Below the pieces are notes generated by a model. It did no database searches and had not been told where the DNA came from. It was given only the letters and a program-made list of their open reading frames with translations. A DNA stretch of 64,000 bases from Streptomyces sp. NBC_01551 (lineage in GTDB: Bacteria; Actinomycetota; Actinomycetes; Streptomycetales; Streptomycetaceae): the NCBI RefSeq assembly GCF_026339935.1, contig NZ_JAPEPX010000001.1, positions 6,165,501-6,229,500 on the forward strand. The letters run 5' to 3'. Shown here piece by piece: positions 36,396-44,662 of this stretch. How positions within the stretch are numbered: the first letter of the stretch is position 1; the number at the start of each line of letters is the position of its first letter. The translations under genes were made by a program, and so were the position numbers.

Positions 36396-37238
36396 GTGAG
36401 CAGCAGATTGCGTGAGATCGCGCGGGAGAACGCACAGATCGTGGCGGCCGGTGGGTACCGGACGCGGTCGGGGCGGCAGATCTCCCTCGCCGCCGCCGTG
36501 GCGGAAGCCAAGGCAGGAACCAGAATATATGGGCCAAAGCCGGTCATTCCAGACGAAACCCTCACTGCGAGGGTCGACCGGACCGCGGTGGAGGTCACCG
36601 GGGAGAGCAGCACGGTCGCAGCCCGTAGGCTCGCGACCGCGGATCCGGAGCCGCTGCCGGCGACCTCCACAGCCGTCCTGAACTTCGCCTCGGCCCGGAA
36701 TCCCGGGGGCGGCTACGTCCGCGGGGCCAAGGCGCAGGAGGAGGCGCTCTGCCGGGCCTCGGCCCTCTACGAGACGCTGCTGGAGGCCCCGGAGTACTAC
36801 GAGGTGCACCGCGCGGGCCGCAGCACCTTCTACACCGACCGGGTGATTCACTCGCCCGGGGTCCCCGTCTTCCGTGACGACAGGGGCGAACTCCTGGAGA
36901 CCCCGTTCCGGGTCGGATTCCTCACCTCCCCGGCCCCCAACGCGGGCACCATCCGCCGCCAGGAACCCGAGCGCGTGGACGAGATCCCCGCCGCCCTCGC
37001 CCGGCGCGCGGAGCGCGTACTGGAGGTCGCGGCGCTGCACGGGTACGGCCGGCTGGTACTCGGCGCCTGGGGGTGCGGGGTGTTCCGCAACGACCCGACG
37101 GAGGTCGCGCAGGCCTTCCGGGGGCTCCTGGAGGGGCGCTTCGCGGGGGTGTTCGAGACCGTGGTGTTCGGGATCCTGGACCGGGGGGCGGAGACGCGGG
37201 AGGCGTTCGAGCGGGTGTTCGAGGAGGGTGGGGGGTGA
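36396..37238 (+). CDS. TIGR02452-family poly(ADP-ribose) glycohydrolase-like macrodomain protein
   Basis: 280 aa. The bacterial-type PARG signature GGG-X7-QEE is present in NPGGGYVRGAKAQEEALCR, with the two Glu that hydrolyse ADP-ribose linkages. Further family segments are TDRVIHSPGVPVFRD and LVLGAWGCGVFRNDP. The enzyme removes ADP-ribose from proteins or nucleic acids. GTG at 36396 has AAGGA 7 nt upstream; an ATG three codons earlier is the alternative. It is divergent from egtA and converges on a PemK/MazF-like gene. Confidence 0.87.
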   Translation: MSSRLREIARENAQIVAAGGYRTRSGRQISLAAAVAEAKAGTRIYGPKPVIPDETLTARVDRTAVEVTGESSTVAARRLATADPEPLPATSTAVLNFASARNPGGGYVRGAKAQEEALCRASALYETLLEAPEYYEVHRAGRSTFYTDRVIHSPGVPVFRDDRGELLETPFRVGFLTSPAPNAGTIRRQEPERVDEIPAALARRAERVLEVAALHGYGRLVLGAWGCGVFRNDPTEVAQAFRGLLEGRFAGVFETVVFGILDRGAETREAFERVFEEGGG

Positions 37239-37305
37239 CGTGCTGCGGGGCCGGGAAGCCCGGCCCCGCGGTACGCCCGGCCCGCTACTGCCAGCCGTAA
37301 CGCAC

Positions 37306-37779
37306 TTACTGCCAGCCGTAGCGCTCGCGCAGGCGGTTCACCACCAGCTGGAACCGGCCCCGGTCCAGCGCACACGCCTCCCGGCGCATCCCGGACTCGT
37401 GCACCCGCAGCACCCGGTCCACGTCCACCCAGGATTCCCGCCCCGCGCCGTCCCACGGCCCGGTCCCGATCGGCACCCACTCCCGGTCGTGGTCGTGCCG
37501 CTTGCTGGACAGCTGTACGGCGAGCAGCGTCTGCCCGCCCGCTTCCCGGGCCACGACCAGCACAGGCCGGTCCTTGCCGCGACCGTCGTTCTCCTCGTAC
37601 GGAACCCAGGTCCAGACGATCTCGCCGGGATCGGGATCCCCGTCGTGATCGGGGGCGTACGAAGTCCGCACGGGCCCGATGGCACGGGGATCGGCCTCGG
37701 TGGTGGCGGTGTCCCCGTCGCGGCCGGGCTGCTCGGTGTGCTCGGTGTGCTCGGAACTGTGGTGAGAAAGTGCCGTCAT
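37306..37779 (-). CDS. PemK/MazF-family toxin-like protein
   Basis: 157 aa. A charged, Asp/Glu-rich N-terminus of about 45 residues leads into the MazF/PemK barrel: GEIVWTWVPYEEND, KDRPVLVVAREAGG, LLAVQLSSKRHDHD. These are mRNA interferases in toxin-antitoxin pairs. No antitoxin gene is evident next to it, so it may be a solitary, regulatory or domesticated member. The start codon lies 35 nt from the left inverted-repeat arm. Confidence 0.78.
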   Translation of the reverse strand: MTALSHHSSEHTEHTEQPGRDGDTATTEADPRAIGPVRTSYAPDHDGDPDPGEIVWTWVPYEENDGRGKDRPVLVVAREAGGQTLLAVQLSSKRHDHDREWVPIGTGPWDGAGRESWVDVDRVLRVHESGMRREACALDRGRFQLVVNRLRERYGWQ

Positions 37780-37813
37780 CCGGGTGAGAGTACTGGCTCG
37801 GGCGTCAGGGGGC

Positions 37814-38186
37814 CCGGGGGGCGTGTCCGCCGGTCGGGCTTGAACAGGGTTGGGGACTTCCCGCCAGTCTCACTGTCCTTCCGGTTCGGTCCGGCCCGTC
37901 AAGGGCGCTCACTGCGTTCGCGTCGCTTCGCGATGGCCTTCGGCCACCCTTGACCGACCGGCCCGAACCGGAATGCCAAAGACTGTCGGGAACCCCCCAA
38001 AGAAACGGTCAGGGGGAACCGTTCCAACCCATCGGGAGCGAGGAGCCCGGCCGATCGGCAACGCCGCCCTCCGGGCGGAACCCCCTCCGGACCCGCCCCC
38101 AGCCGCATCCAAGTACCAAAGGGGGGCCAGGCGCGTCAGATCGCTACGCGCTCCTCACGGCTAGGCGACTGCGACCCGTCTGGGGC
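37814..38186. repeat. Left arm of about 375-bp inverted repeat
   Basis: Nearly identical, in opposite orientation, to 39589-39973. The only large difference is around 38041-38060, where this copy is 12 bp shorter. Similarity may continue weakly outward to about 37797. The segment fills the gap between the PemK-like start and the serine-hydrolase stop, holds no credible gene, and contains an internal 25-bp hairpin (37881-37971). The inner edge is 19 bp from the hydrolase stop codon. Confidence 0.9.
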
Positions 38187-38205
38187 CGGTGTGGGTCGCG
38201 ACGGT

Positions 38206-39492
38206 CTAGGGGGTGGGGAGGTCGAGCCCGGCGTAGACCTGGTTGAGGATGGTCGGCAGGAGGGCTTGGGCCGTGGTCTTGCTGTCGGGGGAGAGCGTCA
38301 GGTTCGTCCAGACGACGAGGGTGACGTCGTTGTCCGGGTCGTGGCCCATGAAGGAGTTGAATCCGGGGAGTTCGCCGCCGTGGTAGTACATCGCGGCGGT
38401 CGGGTTGAAGCGCTGGTAGGCGATGCCGTAGCCGTACTTCTGGCCGTCGGGTTTTGCCGGGTCTTCGGCCTGCGGGCTGCGGAGCCACTGCTGTTGGGAT
38501 GCGGCGTTCAGGACCTTGCCCGTCACCAGGGACTTGATCCATGTGGCCAGGTCGTCGGCGGTGGAGATGGCTGCTCCGGCGGCGGTGGCGTAGGAGGGGT
38601 TCTGATGGGTGTAATCGGTGGGCTTGAGCTTCCCCGTCCGTGCCGCCTCGCTCAGTTCGGCAGGGTAGGGCTCGTCGAGAAGGGCGGACGACGTTCCGCC
38701 GTACATGTAGCCGTGTGAGTAGGGCTCGGGGAGCGCCAAGTCGTGAAGGGCGGGCATTGACGTCCCCTTCAGCCCCTGCGGGGCGAACAGGCGGTCCTGG
38801 AACTGCTGGGCCAAGGGGCGGCCGCCGGCCTTTTCGGCAACCTGGCCCAGCAGAACGTAATTGGTGTTGGAGTACTCGTATTCCGCGTCGGGCGCGAAGT
38901 TCGGCGGGCGGCGGAACGCCATGTCCAGCACCTGCTGTGGTGTGAAGGCCCTCGCGGGATCCGCGTCCAGGGCCGCCGCGAGTTCGGGGGCCATCGTGTA
39001 GTTGTAGAGCCCGCTGCGCATCTTCAACAGCTGTGTGATGGTGATGTTCTCGCCGTTGGGGACCCCCGCGACGTAGTCGGAGACCGGATCGTCCAACCGG
39101 AGCTTGCCGTCCTGGGCGAGGAGCGTGATCAGCGCCGCCGTCATGGTCTTGGTGTTGGAAGCGATCCGGAAGTGGTCGCCCGCATCCGGCGCGTTGGCCG
39201 TGCCGAGTTCGGTCGTGCCGACGGTGGCGTGGAACGTCCCCTGCGGGGTACGGAGCAGAACCACCGCGCCGGGCACCATGAGCTTCTTCGCCGCGCGGTC
39301 CACGGCGGCCTGGAACGCGGCCGGATCGATCGGCTTCAGGGCAGACGGGGCGGGGGAGACCGCCGCCGTGGCCGACGACAGCGCCATGGGGGACGGGCCG
39401 AAGGGAACGGCGCCACCCGCGATCAAAAGGGCTGCGCAGGATGCCAGTACGGCCTTCCGGCCGAGTCGAGATGTGCTGTGGGAGGTCCTCAT
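38206..39492 (-). CDS. Secreted serine hydrolase (class C beta-lactamase/DD-peptidase family)
   Basis: 428 aa. A signal peptide of about 44 residues is followed by the beta-lactamase fold: nucleophile motif SNTK in HFRIASNTKTMTAALI, YSN in YEYSNTNYVLLGQ, and a KTG-equivalent HGG in YYHGGELPGFNSFM. All three catalytic boxes are intact. Members are D-Ala-D-Ala peptidases, esterases or beta-lactamases. Codon use is less GC-biased than neighbours and it is enclosed by inverted repeats, so it looks recently acquired. No transposase is present. Confidence 0.88.
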   Translation of the reverse strand: MRTSHSTSRLGRKAVLASCAALLIAGGAVPFGPSPMALSSATAAVSPAPSALKPIDPAAFQAAVDRAAKKLMVPGAVVLLRTPQGTFHATVGTTELGTANAPDAGDHFRIASNTKTMTAALITLLAQDGKLRLDDPVSDYVAGVPNGENITITQLLKMRSGLYNYTMAPELAAALDADPARAFTPQQVLDMAFRRPPNFAPDAEYEYSNTNYVLLGQVAEKAGGRPLAQQFQDRLFAPQGLKGTSMPALHDLALPEPYSHGYMYGGTSSALLDEPYPAELSEAARTGKLKPTDYTHQNPSYATAAGAAISTADDLATWIKSLVTGKVLNAASQQQWLRSPQAEDPAKPDGQKYGYGIAYQRFNPTAAMYYHGGELPGFNSFMGHDPDNDVTLVVWTNLTLSPDSKTTAQALLPTILNQVYAGLDLPTP

Positions 39493-39588
39493 GTGTGCAT
39501 CACAGCCGTTGCGTTCTGCGACCCCATGTTGGCGCCACTATTGGCCCCCTTTTGTGCAGAATCATCCAATTTTAGCAGCCCGTGCCCA
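39493..39588. promoter_or_regulatory. AT-richer promoter region of the repeat-flanked hydrolase
   Basis: The 96 bp between the hydrolase start and the right repeat arm are clearly lower in GC than the surroundings (TTTTAGC, ATCATCCAATTTT). They are the only place for its promoter unless transcription enters from the arm. No ribosome-binding site is obvious before the ATG. Confidence 0.45.
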
Positions 39589-39973
39589 GCCCCAGACGGG
39601 TCGCAGTCGCCTAGCCGTGAGGAGCGCGTAGCGATCTGACGCGCCTGGCCCCCGTTTGGTACTTGGATGCGGTGGTGGGTGGGTTCGGAGGGGGTTCCGC
39701 CCGGAGGGCGGCGTTGCCGGGAGGCAGGGGTCCCGGCCAGGCGCCTCGCTCCCGATGGGTTGGAACGGTTCCCCCTGACCGTTTCTTTGGGGGGTTCCCG
39801 ACAGTCTTTGGCATTCCGGTTCGGGCCGGTCGGTCAAGGGTGGCCGAAGGCCATCGCGAAGCGACGCGAACGCAGTGAGCGCCCTTGACGGGCCGGACCG
39901 AACCGGAAGGACAGTGAGACTGGCGGGAAGTCCCCAGCCCTGTTCAAGCCCGACCGGCGGACACGCCCCCCGG
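39589..39973. repeat. Right arm of about 375-bp inverted repeat
   Basis: Reverse complement of 37814-38186 with few substitutions plus a 12-bp longer variable block near 39719-39745. The outer 30 bp contain the last codons and stop of the amidase gene. Weak similarity may continue outward to about 39988. Confidence 0.9.
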
Positions 39974-41431
39974 CCCCCCGGCGCCCGCACCTGCCCCCAC
40001 TCCGCCCGGCGGCCACTGCCGCCCCCACCCCTCCGCCGCCTCGACCTGCGCCGCCAGCGACAGCAGCAGCGGCTCCGAGTGCCCGGGCCCCAGGAGTTGG
40101 GCGCCCAGGGGGAGGCCGTCCGGCGTGAAGCCCGCGGGGATGTTGATCCCCGGCCAGCCCAGGACGTTCCACGTCCAGGCGTACGGGCAGGCGGCGATCA
40201 TCGCCCGGTCGGTGTCCAGGGCCCCCAGCCCGGCCAGGGCTCCGATCCGCAGCGGCGGCGTGGCCGTCGTCGGCGTCAGGACCACGTCGAAGCGGCCGAA
40301 GATCTCCCCGACCCGGCGGCGGAGCGCCCCCTCCGCGCGGCGGGAGATACGCAGCGGCAGGCCGCTCAGCAGGCGCCCCGTACGCACCGCCTCCCGCGTG
40401 CGCGGGTCCAGCAGTGCGGGATCCGGCACCCGGGACGCCCAGTCCCGTACGCCCGCGGTGGCCCGGGGCATGAAGGTCAGACCGATCGGACCGTACCGGG
40501 GGTCCTCCGGGACCACCTCGTGGCCCAGCGCCTCCAATCGCCCGGCGAGCCGTTCCACCGCCGAACGGACCACGGGGTCCAGGGACTTGGTCGTCGCCGT
40601 GAAGGCCATCCCGAAGGACAGCGCGATGCGCAGGCGGCGCGGTGCGCGCCGGGTCGCCTCGACGGCGCCGACGCGCGGCGGGCGGTGCAGGTCACCGGGG
40701 TCGGGGCCGCCGGCCGCGTCCAGCAGGAGCGCCGCGTCCGCGACGGTACGGGCCAGCACGCCGTTGACCGTCAGCCCGTGGAACGACTCGGGCTCCGGCC
40801 AGGTGGAGATGCGTCCCCGCTGCGGTTTCACGCCCACCAGGTGGGTCCAGGCCGCGGGTATCCGCACCGAACCCGCCCCGTCGGACCCCAGCGCCGCCGG
40901 GACCAGCCCCGCGGCCACGGCGGCCGCCGAGCCGCCGGAGGAACCGCCCGGCGTATGGGCATGGTTCCAGGGATTGCGGGTCGCACCGAAGGCCGGGCCC
41001 TCGGTGAACGGCCACTGCCCCAGCTCCGGCGTCTGGGTCTTGCCCAGCACCACGGCGCCGGCCGCGCGCAGCCTCCGTACCGCCTCGCCGTCGGCGGGCT
41101 TGGGCGGGAACTCCCCGGCGCAGCCGAAGGAGGTCGGCTCCCCGGCCACGTCCATGTCGTCCTTGACAGCCAGCGGAACGCCCAGCAGCGGCAGTCGCTC
41201 GCCGGCGGCCAGCCGCCGGTCCGCCGCGTCGGCTTCTGCGAGCGCGGCCTCGGCGCGGACGATCCGGAAGGCGTTGAGCGACGGCTGCGCGGCCTCGATC
41301 CGGGCCAGGGCCCGCTCGGTCAACCGGCGGGCGGAGACGGCTCCTTCGGCGAGCGCGGTCGCCATCTCCGACAAGCCCTCAGGTATGGAATCAGACGGAA
41401 CCGACAACGGATCCGACAGCGGAACCGACAC
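39944..41431 (-). CDS. Amidase (amidase signature family), 3' end in repeat
   Basis: 495 aa. The catalytic Ser-cisSer-Lys triad is seen as Lys in PLAVKDDMDV, the Gly/Ser-rich stretch TPGGSSGGSAAAVAAG, and the nucleophile Ser in GSDGAGSVRIPA. These enzymes hydrolyse amides or act as GatA-like or 6-aminohexanoate hydrolases; the substrate is unknown. The final residues (GGPGGVSAGRA) and stop lie inside the right inverted-repeat arm, so the original C-terminus may have been replaced. GTG at 41431 is chosen over ATG 41446 because GGGGGAGG lies 5 nt upstream of it. Confidence 0.87.
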   Translation of the reverse strand: MSVPLSDPLSVPSDSIPEGLSEMATALAEGAVSARRLTERALARIEAAQPSLNAFRIVRAEAALAEADAADRRLAAGERLPLLGVPLAVKDDMDVAGEPTSFGCAGEFPPKPADGEAVRRLRAAGAVVLGKTQTPELGQWPFTEGPAFGATRNPWNHAHTPGGSSGGSAAAVAAGLVPAALGSDGAGSVRIPAAWTHLVGVKPQRGRISTWPEPESFHGLTVNGVLARTVADAALLLDAAGGPDPGDLHRPPRVGAVEATRRAPRRLRIALSFGMAFTATTKSLDPVVRSAVERLAGRLEALGHEVVPEDPRYGPIGLTFMPRATAGVRDWASRVPDPALLDPRTREAVRTGRLLSGLPLRISRRAEGALRRRVGEIFGRFDVVLTPTTATPPLRIGALAGLGALDTDRAMIAACPYAWTWNVLGWPGINIPAGFTPDGLPLGAQLLGPGHSEPLLLSLAAQVEAAEGWGRQWPPGGVGAGAGAGGPGGVSAGRA

Positions 41432-41446
41432 CCGGACCTCCCCCAT

Positions 41447-41458
41447 TACCGATCGGTA
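41447..41458. promoter_or_regulatory. 12-bp palindrome TACCGATCGGTA upstream of amidase
   Basis: Perfect palindrome 15-27 nt before the preferred GTG start. Its form is typical of TetR-family operators. No TetR gene is adjacent. Confidence 0.5.
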
Positions 41459-41490
41459 GGAAGACAGTAACGGGGGAGGTCCGGCCCTGA

Positions 41491-42186
41491 CTAGATCCAG
41501 CCCTCCAGCGAGGCCATGAACCCGTCGAAGTCGTCCCGGTGGATCGTGTGCCCGGCGCCGGCGACCGAACGGACCTCGAATCCACGGGACTTGAGGATCT
41601 CGGCCCGCTCCGGCGAGATGAGGAAGCTCGGGTCGGCGAGCTGTACGAGCGAGGGCACGACCGGTGCCGCGGGCAGCAGGTCGGCGCCGAGCAGCGGGGT
41701 GAGACTCAGGGCCGTGGCCTCGTCCCAGGCCGCCAGGGTCGCGAGCTCGACGTCGACGTCCGCCTCCTCCCAGCGCGGGTTCATCGCCTGGACCTGCTCC
41801 TTGGGCGCGGTCTTGAACTCCGCGAACATCTCCGGCCCCATGCCTTCCACCGGCCCGGCCAGGTGCCAGGCGGGGTCGGAGAACACCGCCCGCCGCGGCT
41901 TCAGCCGGTCCACCGCGAGGGCGAGGGTCAGCCCGCCCAGCGAGTGGCCGATGGCCAGCTCGGCCCCGGCGGGCAGCGTCTCGGCCACATCGTCCGCGAA
42001 GAGCTCCGGCGCGTACGCGCCCCGCCCGCTGGCCCCGTGGCCGCGAAGGTCCACGGCGATGACGCGGTACCCGCGCTCGGCGAGGGCGGGAGCGACCCGC
42101 CGCCAGGTGCGGTGGTCGGCCATGATGCCGTGGATCAGGAGGGCGACGCGGTCGCCTTCGCCCCAGGTGTGGGTGTGAAGCTGCAC
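41491..42186 (-). CDS. Alpha/beta hydrolase
   Basis: 231 aa. The oxyanion region is ALLIHGIMADHRTW, the nucleophile elbow is AIGHSLGGLTLAL, and the catalytic His is in GAGHTIHRDDFDGF. These small hydrolases act on esters, lactones or similar bonds. It lies 52 nt downstream of the MFS exporter gene on the same strand and probably shares its transcript. GTG start. Confidence 0.88.
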   Translation of the reverse strand: MQLHTHTWGEGDRVALLIHGIMADHRTWRRVAPALAERGYRVIAVDLRGHGASGRGAYAPELFADDVAETLPAGAELAIGHSLGGLTLALAVDRLKPRRAVFSDPAWHLAGPVEGMGPEMFAEFKTAPKEQVQAMNPRWEEADVDVELATLAAWDEATALSLTPLLGADLLPAAPVVPSLVQLADPSFLISPERAEILKSRGFEVRSVAGAGHTIHRDDFDGFMASLEGWI

Positions 42187-42238
42187 GATGGAACCTTTCT
42201 CGGGTCGGGAGGGAATTCAGTACCCGACTGGGCGCTGC

Positions 42239-43486
42239 TCAACGCACGCTCCTGATCGGCTTCACCGCGAGCGCCCCCGCCACCGCCAGCAGCGCGGCGA
42301 CGATGAACAGCGCGGTGTACCCGCCGCCGGCGGAGACGATCAGCGAGGCGATGAAGGGCGCGATGATCTGCGGACCGGCGTTCGCGATGTTCAGCACGCC
42401 CATGTCGCGCGCCGCGTCCTGCGCGGTCGGCAGCACCATCGTCACCAGGGCGGTGTCCACGGCCATGTAGCAGCCGAACGCCAGCCCGTTGACCACGGAG
42501 AAGGCCAGCATCGCCGTCCAGCTGGTCGACACCGCCGGGATCACCAGTGCGATCGCCGACAGCAGCGCGGAGGCGCCGACGAACAGCTTGCGGCGGTCGT
42601 ACTTGTCGGAGAGCCAGCCGCCCAGCACCGTCGAAACGACCATGGCCACGCTCGTCAGCGGCATCAGCACGGCCACCGCCGCCTCCGGCTTCATGCCGTC
42701 CGGCAGCACGGTGTGGTCCTGGAGGATGTACAGCTGGTAGCCGCTCACCGCGAAGTACCCGAGGACGATCAGCGCCCGTCCGATGAACGCCCAGCGGAAG
42801 TCGTGGTCCTTGAGCGCGCTCGCGAAGGCGGCGAGCTGCGCCTTGACCGGCATCGCCGAGCGGGCGGGGAGCCGCTGCTCGCGGGTGCAGGCGGTGAACA
42901 GGACGGCGGCACCCGCCACGATCGCGCCGAACACGAGGTATCCGGTGCGGAAGTCGTCGGAGAACGCGGCGCCGGTCAGTGCGCCGATGACGGAGCCGAA
43001 GGGCAGGCCGAGGCCGACGGCCGCCGAGGCCTTGCCACGGGCGCTCATCGGGACGCGGTCCGGGACCACGGACGTGATGGCGGCCTGGTAGATGTTCATG
43101 ACGGCCTGGCCGAGGCACCAGGCGATCGTGATGAGCAGGATCGTGTCGGCGAAGCCGAGCAGGAACATCGCCGGTATCGCGGCGAGTCCACCGCCCAGGA
43201 TCCAGGGATTGCGCCGTCCGCTGCGGTCGGACAGGGCGCCGGCCACCGGATTGAAGATCGTGGCGAAGATCGCGGAAACCCCCGCGATCAGGCCGAAGTT
43301 GAACACCTTGTTCGCCGGGTCGATGTGTTCGACCTGGAGCGCGAGCAGGATGCCGGCCACCCCGACGTAGAGCGCGTACATGGCGGTGTTGCCGACGAGC
43401 AGCAGCGGAAGCAGGCCGCGGCCCGTCTTCTCGGGTGACGGTCTGACGGCTCCGGCCGTGCCGGTGCCGGGGGAGGAAAGCGTCAC
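42239..43486 (-). CDS. MFS transporter
   Basis: 415 aa with about 12 hydrophobic helices. The signature between helices 2 and 3 is GALSDRSGRRNPWILGG, and the repeat in the second half is GGWLSDKYDRRKLFVG. The layout resembles sugar-cation or drug exporters of the major facilitator superfamily; specificity is not deducible. The GTG start at 43486 has GGGAGG upstream. A TTACACGTGTAA palindrome and a 9-bp hairpin lie in its upstream region. It is divergent from the CDPS/P450 genes and could export their product. Confidence 0.88.
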   Translation of the reverse strand: MTLSSPGTGTAGAVRPSPEKTGRGLLPLLLVGNTAMYALYVGVAGILLALQVEHIDPANKVFNFGLIAGVSAIFATIFNPVAGALSDRSGRRNPWILGGGLAAIPAMFLLGFADTILLITIAWCLGQAVMNIYQAAITSVVPDRVPMSARGKASAAVGLGLPFGSVIGALTGAAFSDDFRTGYLVFGAIVAGAAVLFTACTREQRLPARSAMPVKAQLAAFASALKDHDFRWAFIGRALIVLGYFAVSGYQLYILQDHTVLPDGMKPEAAVAVLMPLTSVAMVVSTVLGGWLSDKYDRRKLFVGASALLSAIALVIPAVSTSWTAMLAFSVVNGLAFGCYMAVDTALVTMVLPTAQDAARDMGVLNIANAGPQIIAPFIASLIVSAGGGYTALFIVAALLAVAGALAVKPIRSVR

Positions 43487-43577
43487 GGGGCCCTCCCGGG
43501 CGGTGTGCGGTGCGGGTGAGGGAAACGGCTGAGGAAACAGGTGAAGGAGACAGACGAGGGATGTGGGTGCGGGGTGA

Positions 43578-43599
43578 CCCGTCATGAGGGCATGACGGG
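43578..43599. promoter_or_regulatory. 9-bp perfect inverted repeat in MFS leader
   Basis: CCCGTCATG and CATGACGGG with a 4-nt loop (AGGG). It lies between the LacI-type operator and the MFS start, so on the minus strand it would be a 5' leader hairpin or a second operator. Confidence 0.5.
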
Positions 43600-43639
43600 G
43601 TCGCTGACCTGCGTCTTCGATCGCCGGGCCAGGGAGTGT

Positions 43640-43651
43640 TTACACGTGTAA
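43640..43651. promoter_or_regulatory. LacI-type operator TTACACGTGTAA
   Basis: Perfect 12-bp palindrome with a central CG, as in many LacI/GalR-family operators. The same TTACACGTGT core occurs in the large palindrome before the LacI gene (46163-46195). On the minus strand it overlaps a possible MFS -10 region. Confidence 0.6.
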
Positions 43652-43954
43652 GCAGAGTGCGTGAACACTGTGTAACACGCCCTTCGGGCCCCGCGCTAGA
43701 CCTCCAGACCCACCGGTATGGAACCGCGCCGACAGTCGGGTTCCGGCCGTATTGGCGGGCGGGTTTCCCGCCACTGCGGATCGGGGCACTCCGCGGGCAC
43801 GCGACGTCCCGGCATCGAACCGGCCAATTCCGCAGAGTGACCGGCCGGTAGCTCTAGATCATCTGGCCTGGTCTGGGCTAGCGTTCGTGCTCGCGCCGCC
43901 ACACCCAGGGCACACGGCCCTGCTGGGACTCGCGGCGCAGGGGAATTACTCACG

Positions 43955-44662
43955 TTGACGACTGCCATCTCAGGCATCTTCGCCGTCCGTCCGTATACGC
44001 CTCACTGCCAAGTCATCCATGACGAAGGCGACCACGCCGTCATCGGCATCTCATCCGGGAACTCCTACTTCACCCACGACCGCGTACTCGATCTCGCCCG
44101 GTGGGGACTCGACCACTTCCGCCAGGTCGATCTCATCTGGACCGACATGCACGTGGCCGAGATGTTCGTGGCCCTCGGCTACCCCGAGGTCGAAGCACAG
44201 CGCAAGGCCGTGAAGAACCTCCGGGGCGTGCGCGCCAAGGTCACCGCCGCCGTCGCCGCCCTCGACCCCGAAGGCGAACGCCTGCGCGGCCGCCCCATGT
44301 CCGCGCTCCTGGAACTCCCCGCCTACCAGCGCATCCGTTCCCGGCTCGACGTCCTCCTGGCCGACGATCCCGAGTTCCGCGAGGTGTGCGACCAGCTCGC
44401 GGCCCGCTTCCTCGCCGACAAGCTGAACGGCCAACCGCCGACCGACCTGCAGCGCGCGGTGTGCATCGAGTACGTGTGCGCCGAAGTGCCGCTGTTCCTC
44501 GACACCCCGGCCATCCTGGGCGTCTCCTCCTCGCTCAACTGCTACCACCAGGCGCTGCCGTTGGCGGAGCTGCTGTACGCACGGGGCTGGGGCCTGCGTG
44601 CCTCACGCAATCAGGGCCACGCCGTCATCACCCCCGCCGAAGAACAGGACCGCTCCGCATGA
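43955..44662 (+). CDS. tRNA-dependent cyclodipeptide synthase (NYH type)
   Basis: 235 aa. CDPSs use two aminoacyl-tRNAs to make diketopiperazines. The nucleophile Ser33 is in [11 protein letters not shown] with Asn36 three residues on. Tyr and Glu of the second catalytic region are in [17 protein letters not shown], and SLNCYHQ supplies the Tyr-His pair, so N, Y and H mark the NYH subfamily. The partner P450 is very like CYP121, suggesting cyclo(Tyr-Tyr) as product (inference). The only usable start is TTG at 43955, with AGGGG about 12 nt upstream. The stop overlaps the P450 ATG (ATGA). Confidence 0.9.
   Translation: MTTAISGIFAVRPYTPHCQVIHDEGDHAVIGISSGNSYFTHDRVLDLARWGLDHFRQVDLIWTDMHVAEMFVALGYPEVEAQRKAVKNLRGVRAKVTAAVAALDPEGERLRGRPMSALLELPAYQRIRSRLDVLLADDPEFREVCDQLAARFLADKLNGQPPTDLQRAVCIEYVCAEVPLFLDTPAILGVSSSLNCYHQALPLAELLYARGWGLRASRNQGHAVITPAEEQDRSA

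Larger units (their letters stand above)
43487..43954. other. 468-bp divergent intergenic region between MFS and CDPS genes
   Basis: No gene is supported here. It holds a 9-bp hairpin (43578-43599), a LacI-type operator (43640-43651) with a neighbouring half-site GTGTAACACG, and a 7-bp hairpin TGGCGGG/CCCGCCA (43753-43773). TAGCGT at 43879-43884 is a possible -10 toward the CDPS gene. Regulation of both directions from this region is likely. Confidence 0.6.

Noticed and set aside
37850..38164. Small reading frames inside the inverted-repeat arms
   Set aside because: They occur in several frames in both arms, are Arg/Pro-rich and have no ribosome-binding sites; they follow from the repeat being open by GC bias.
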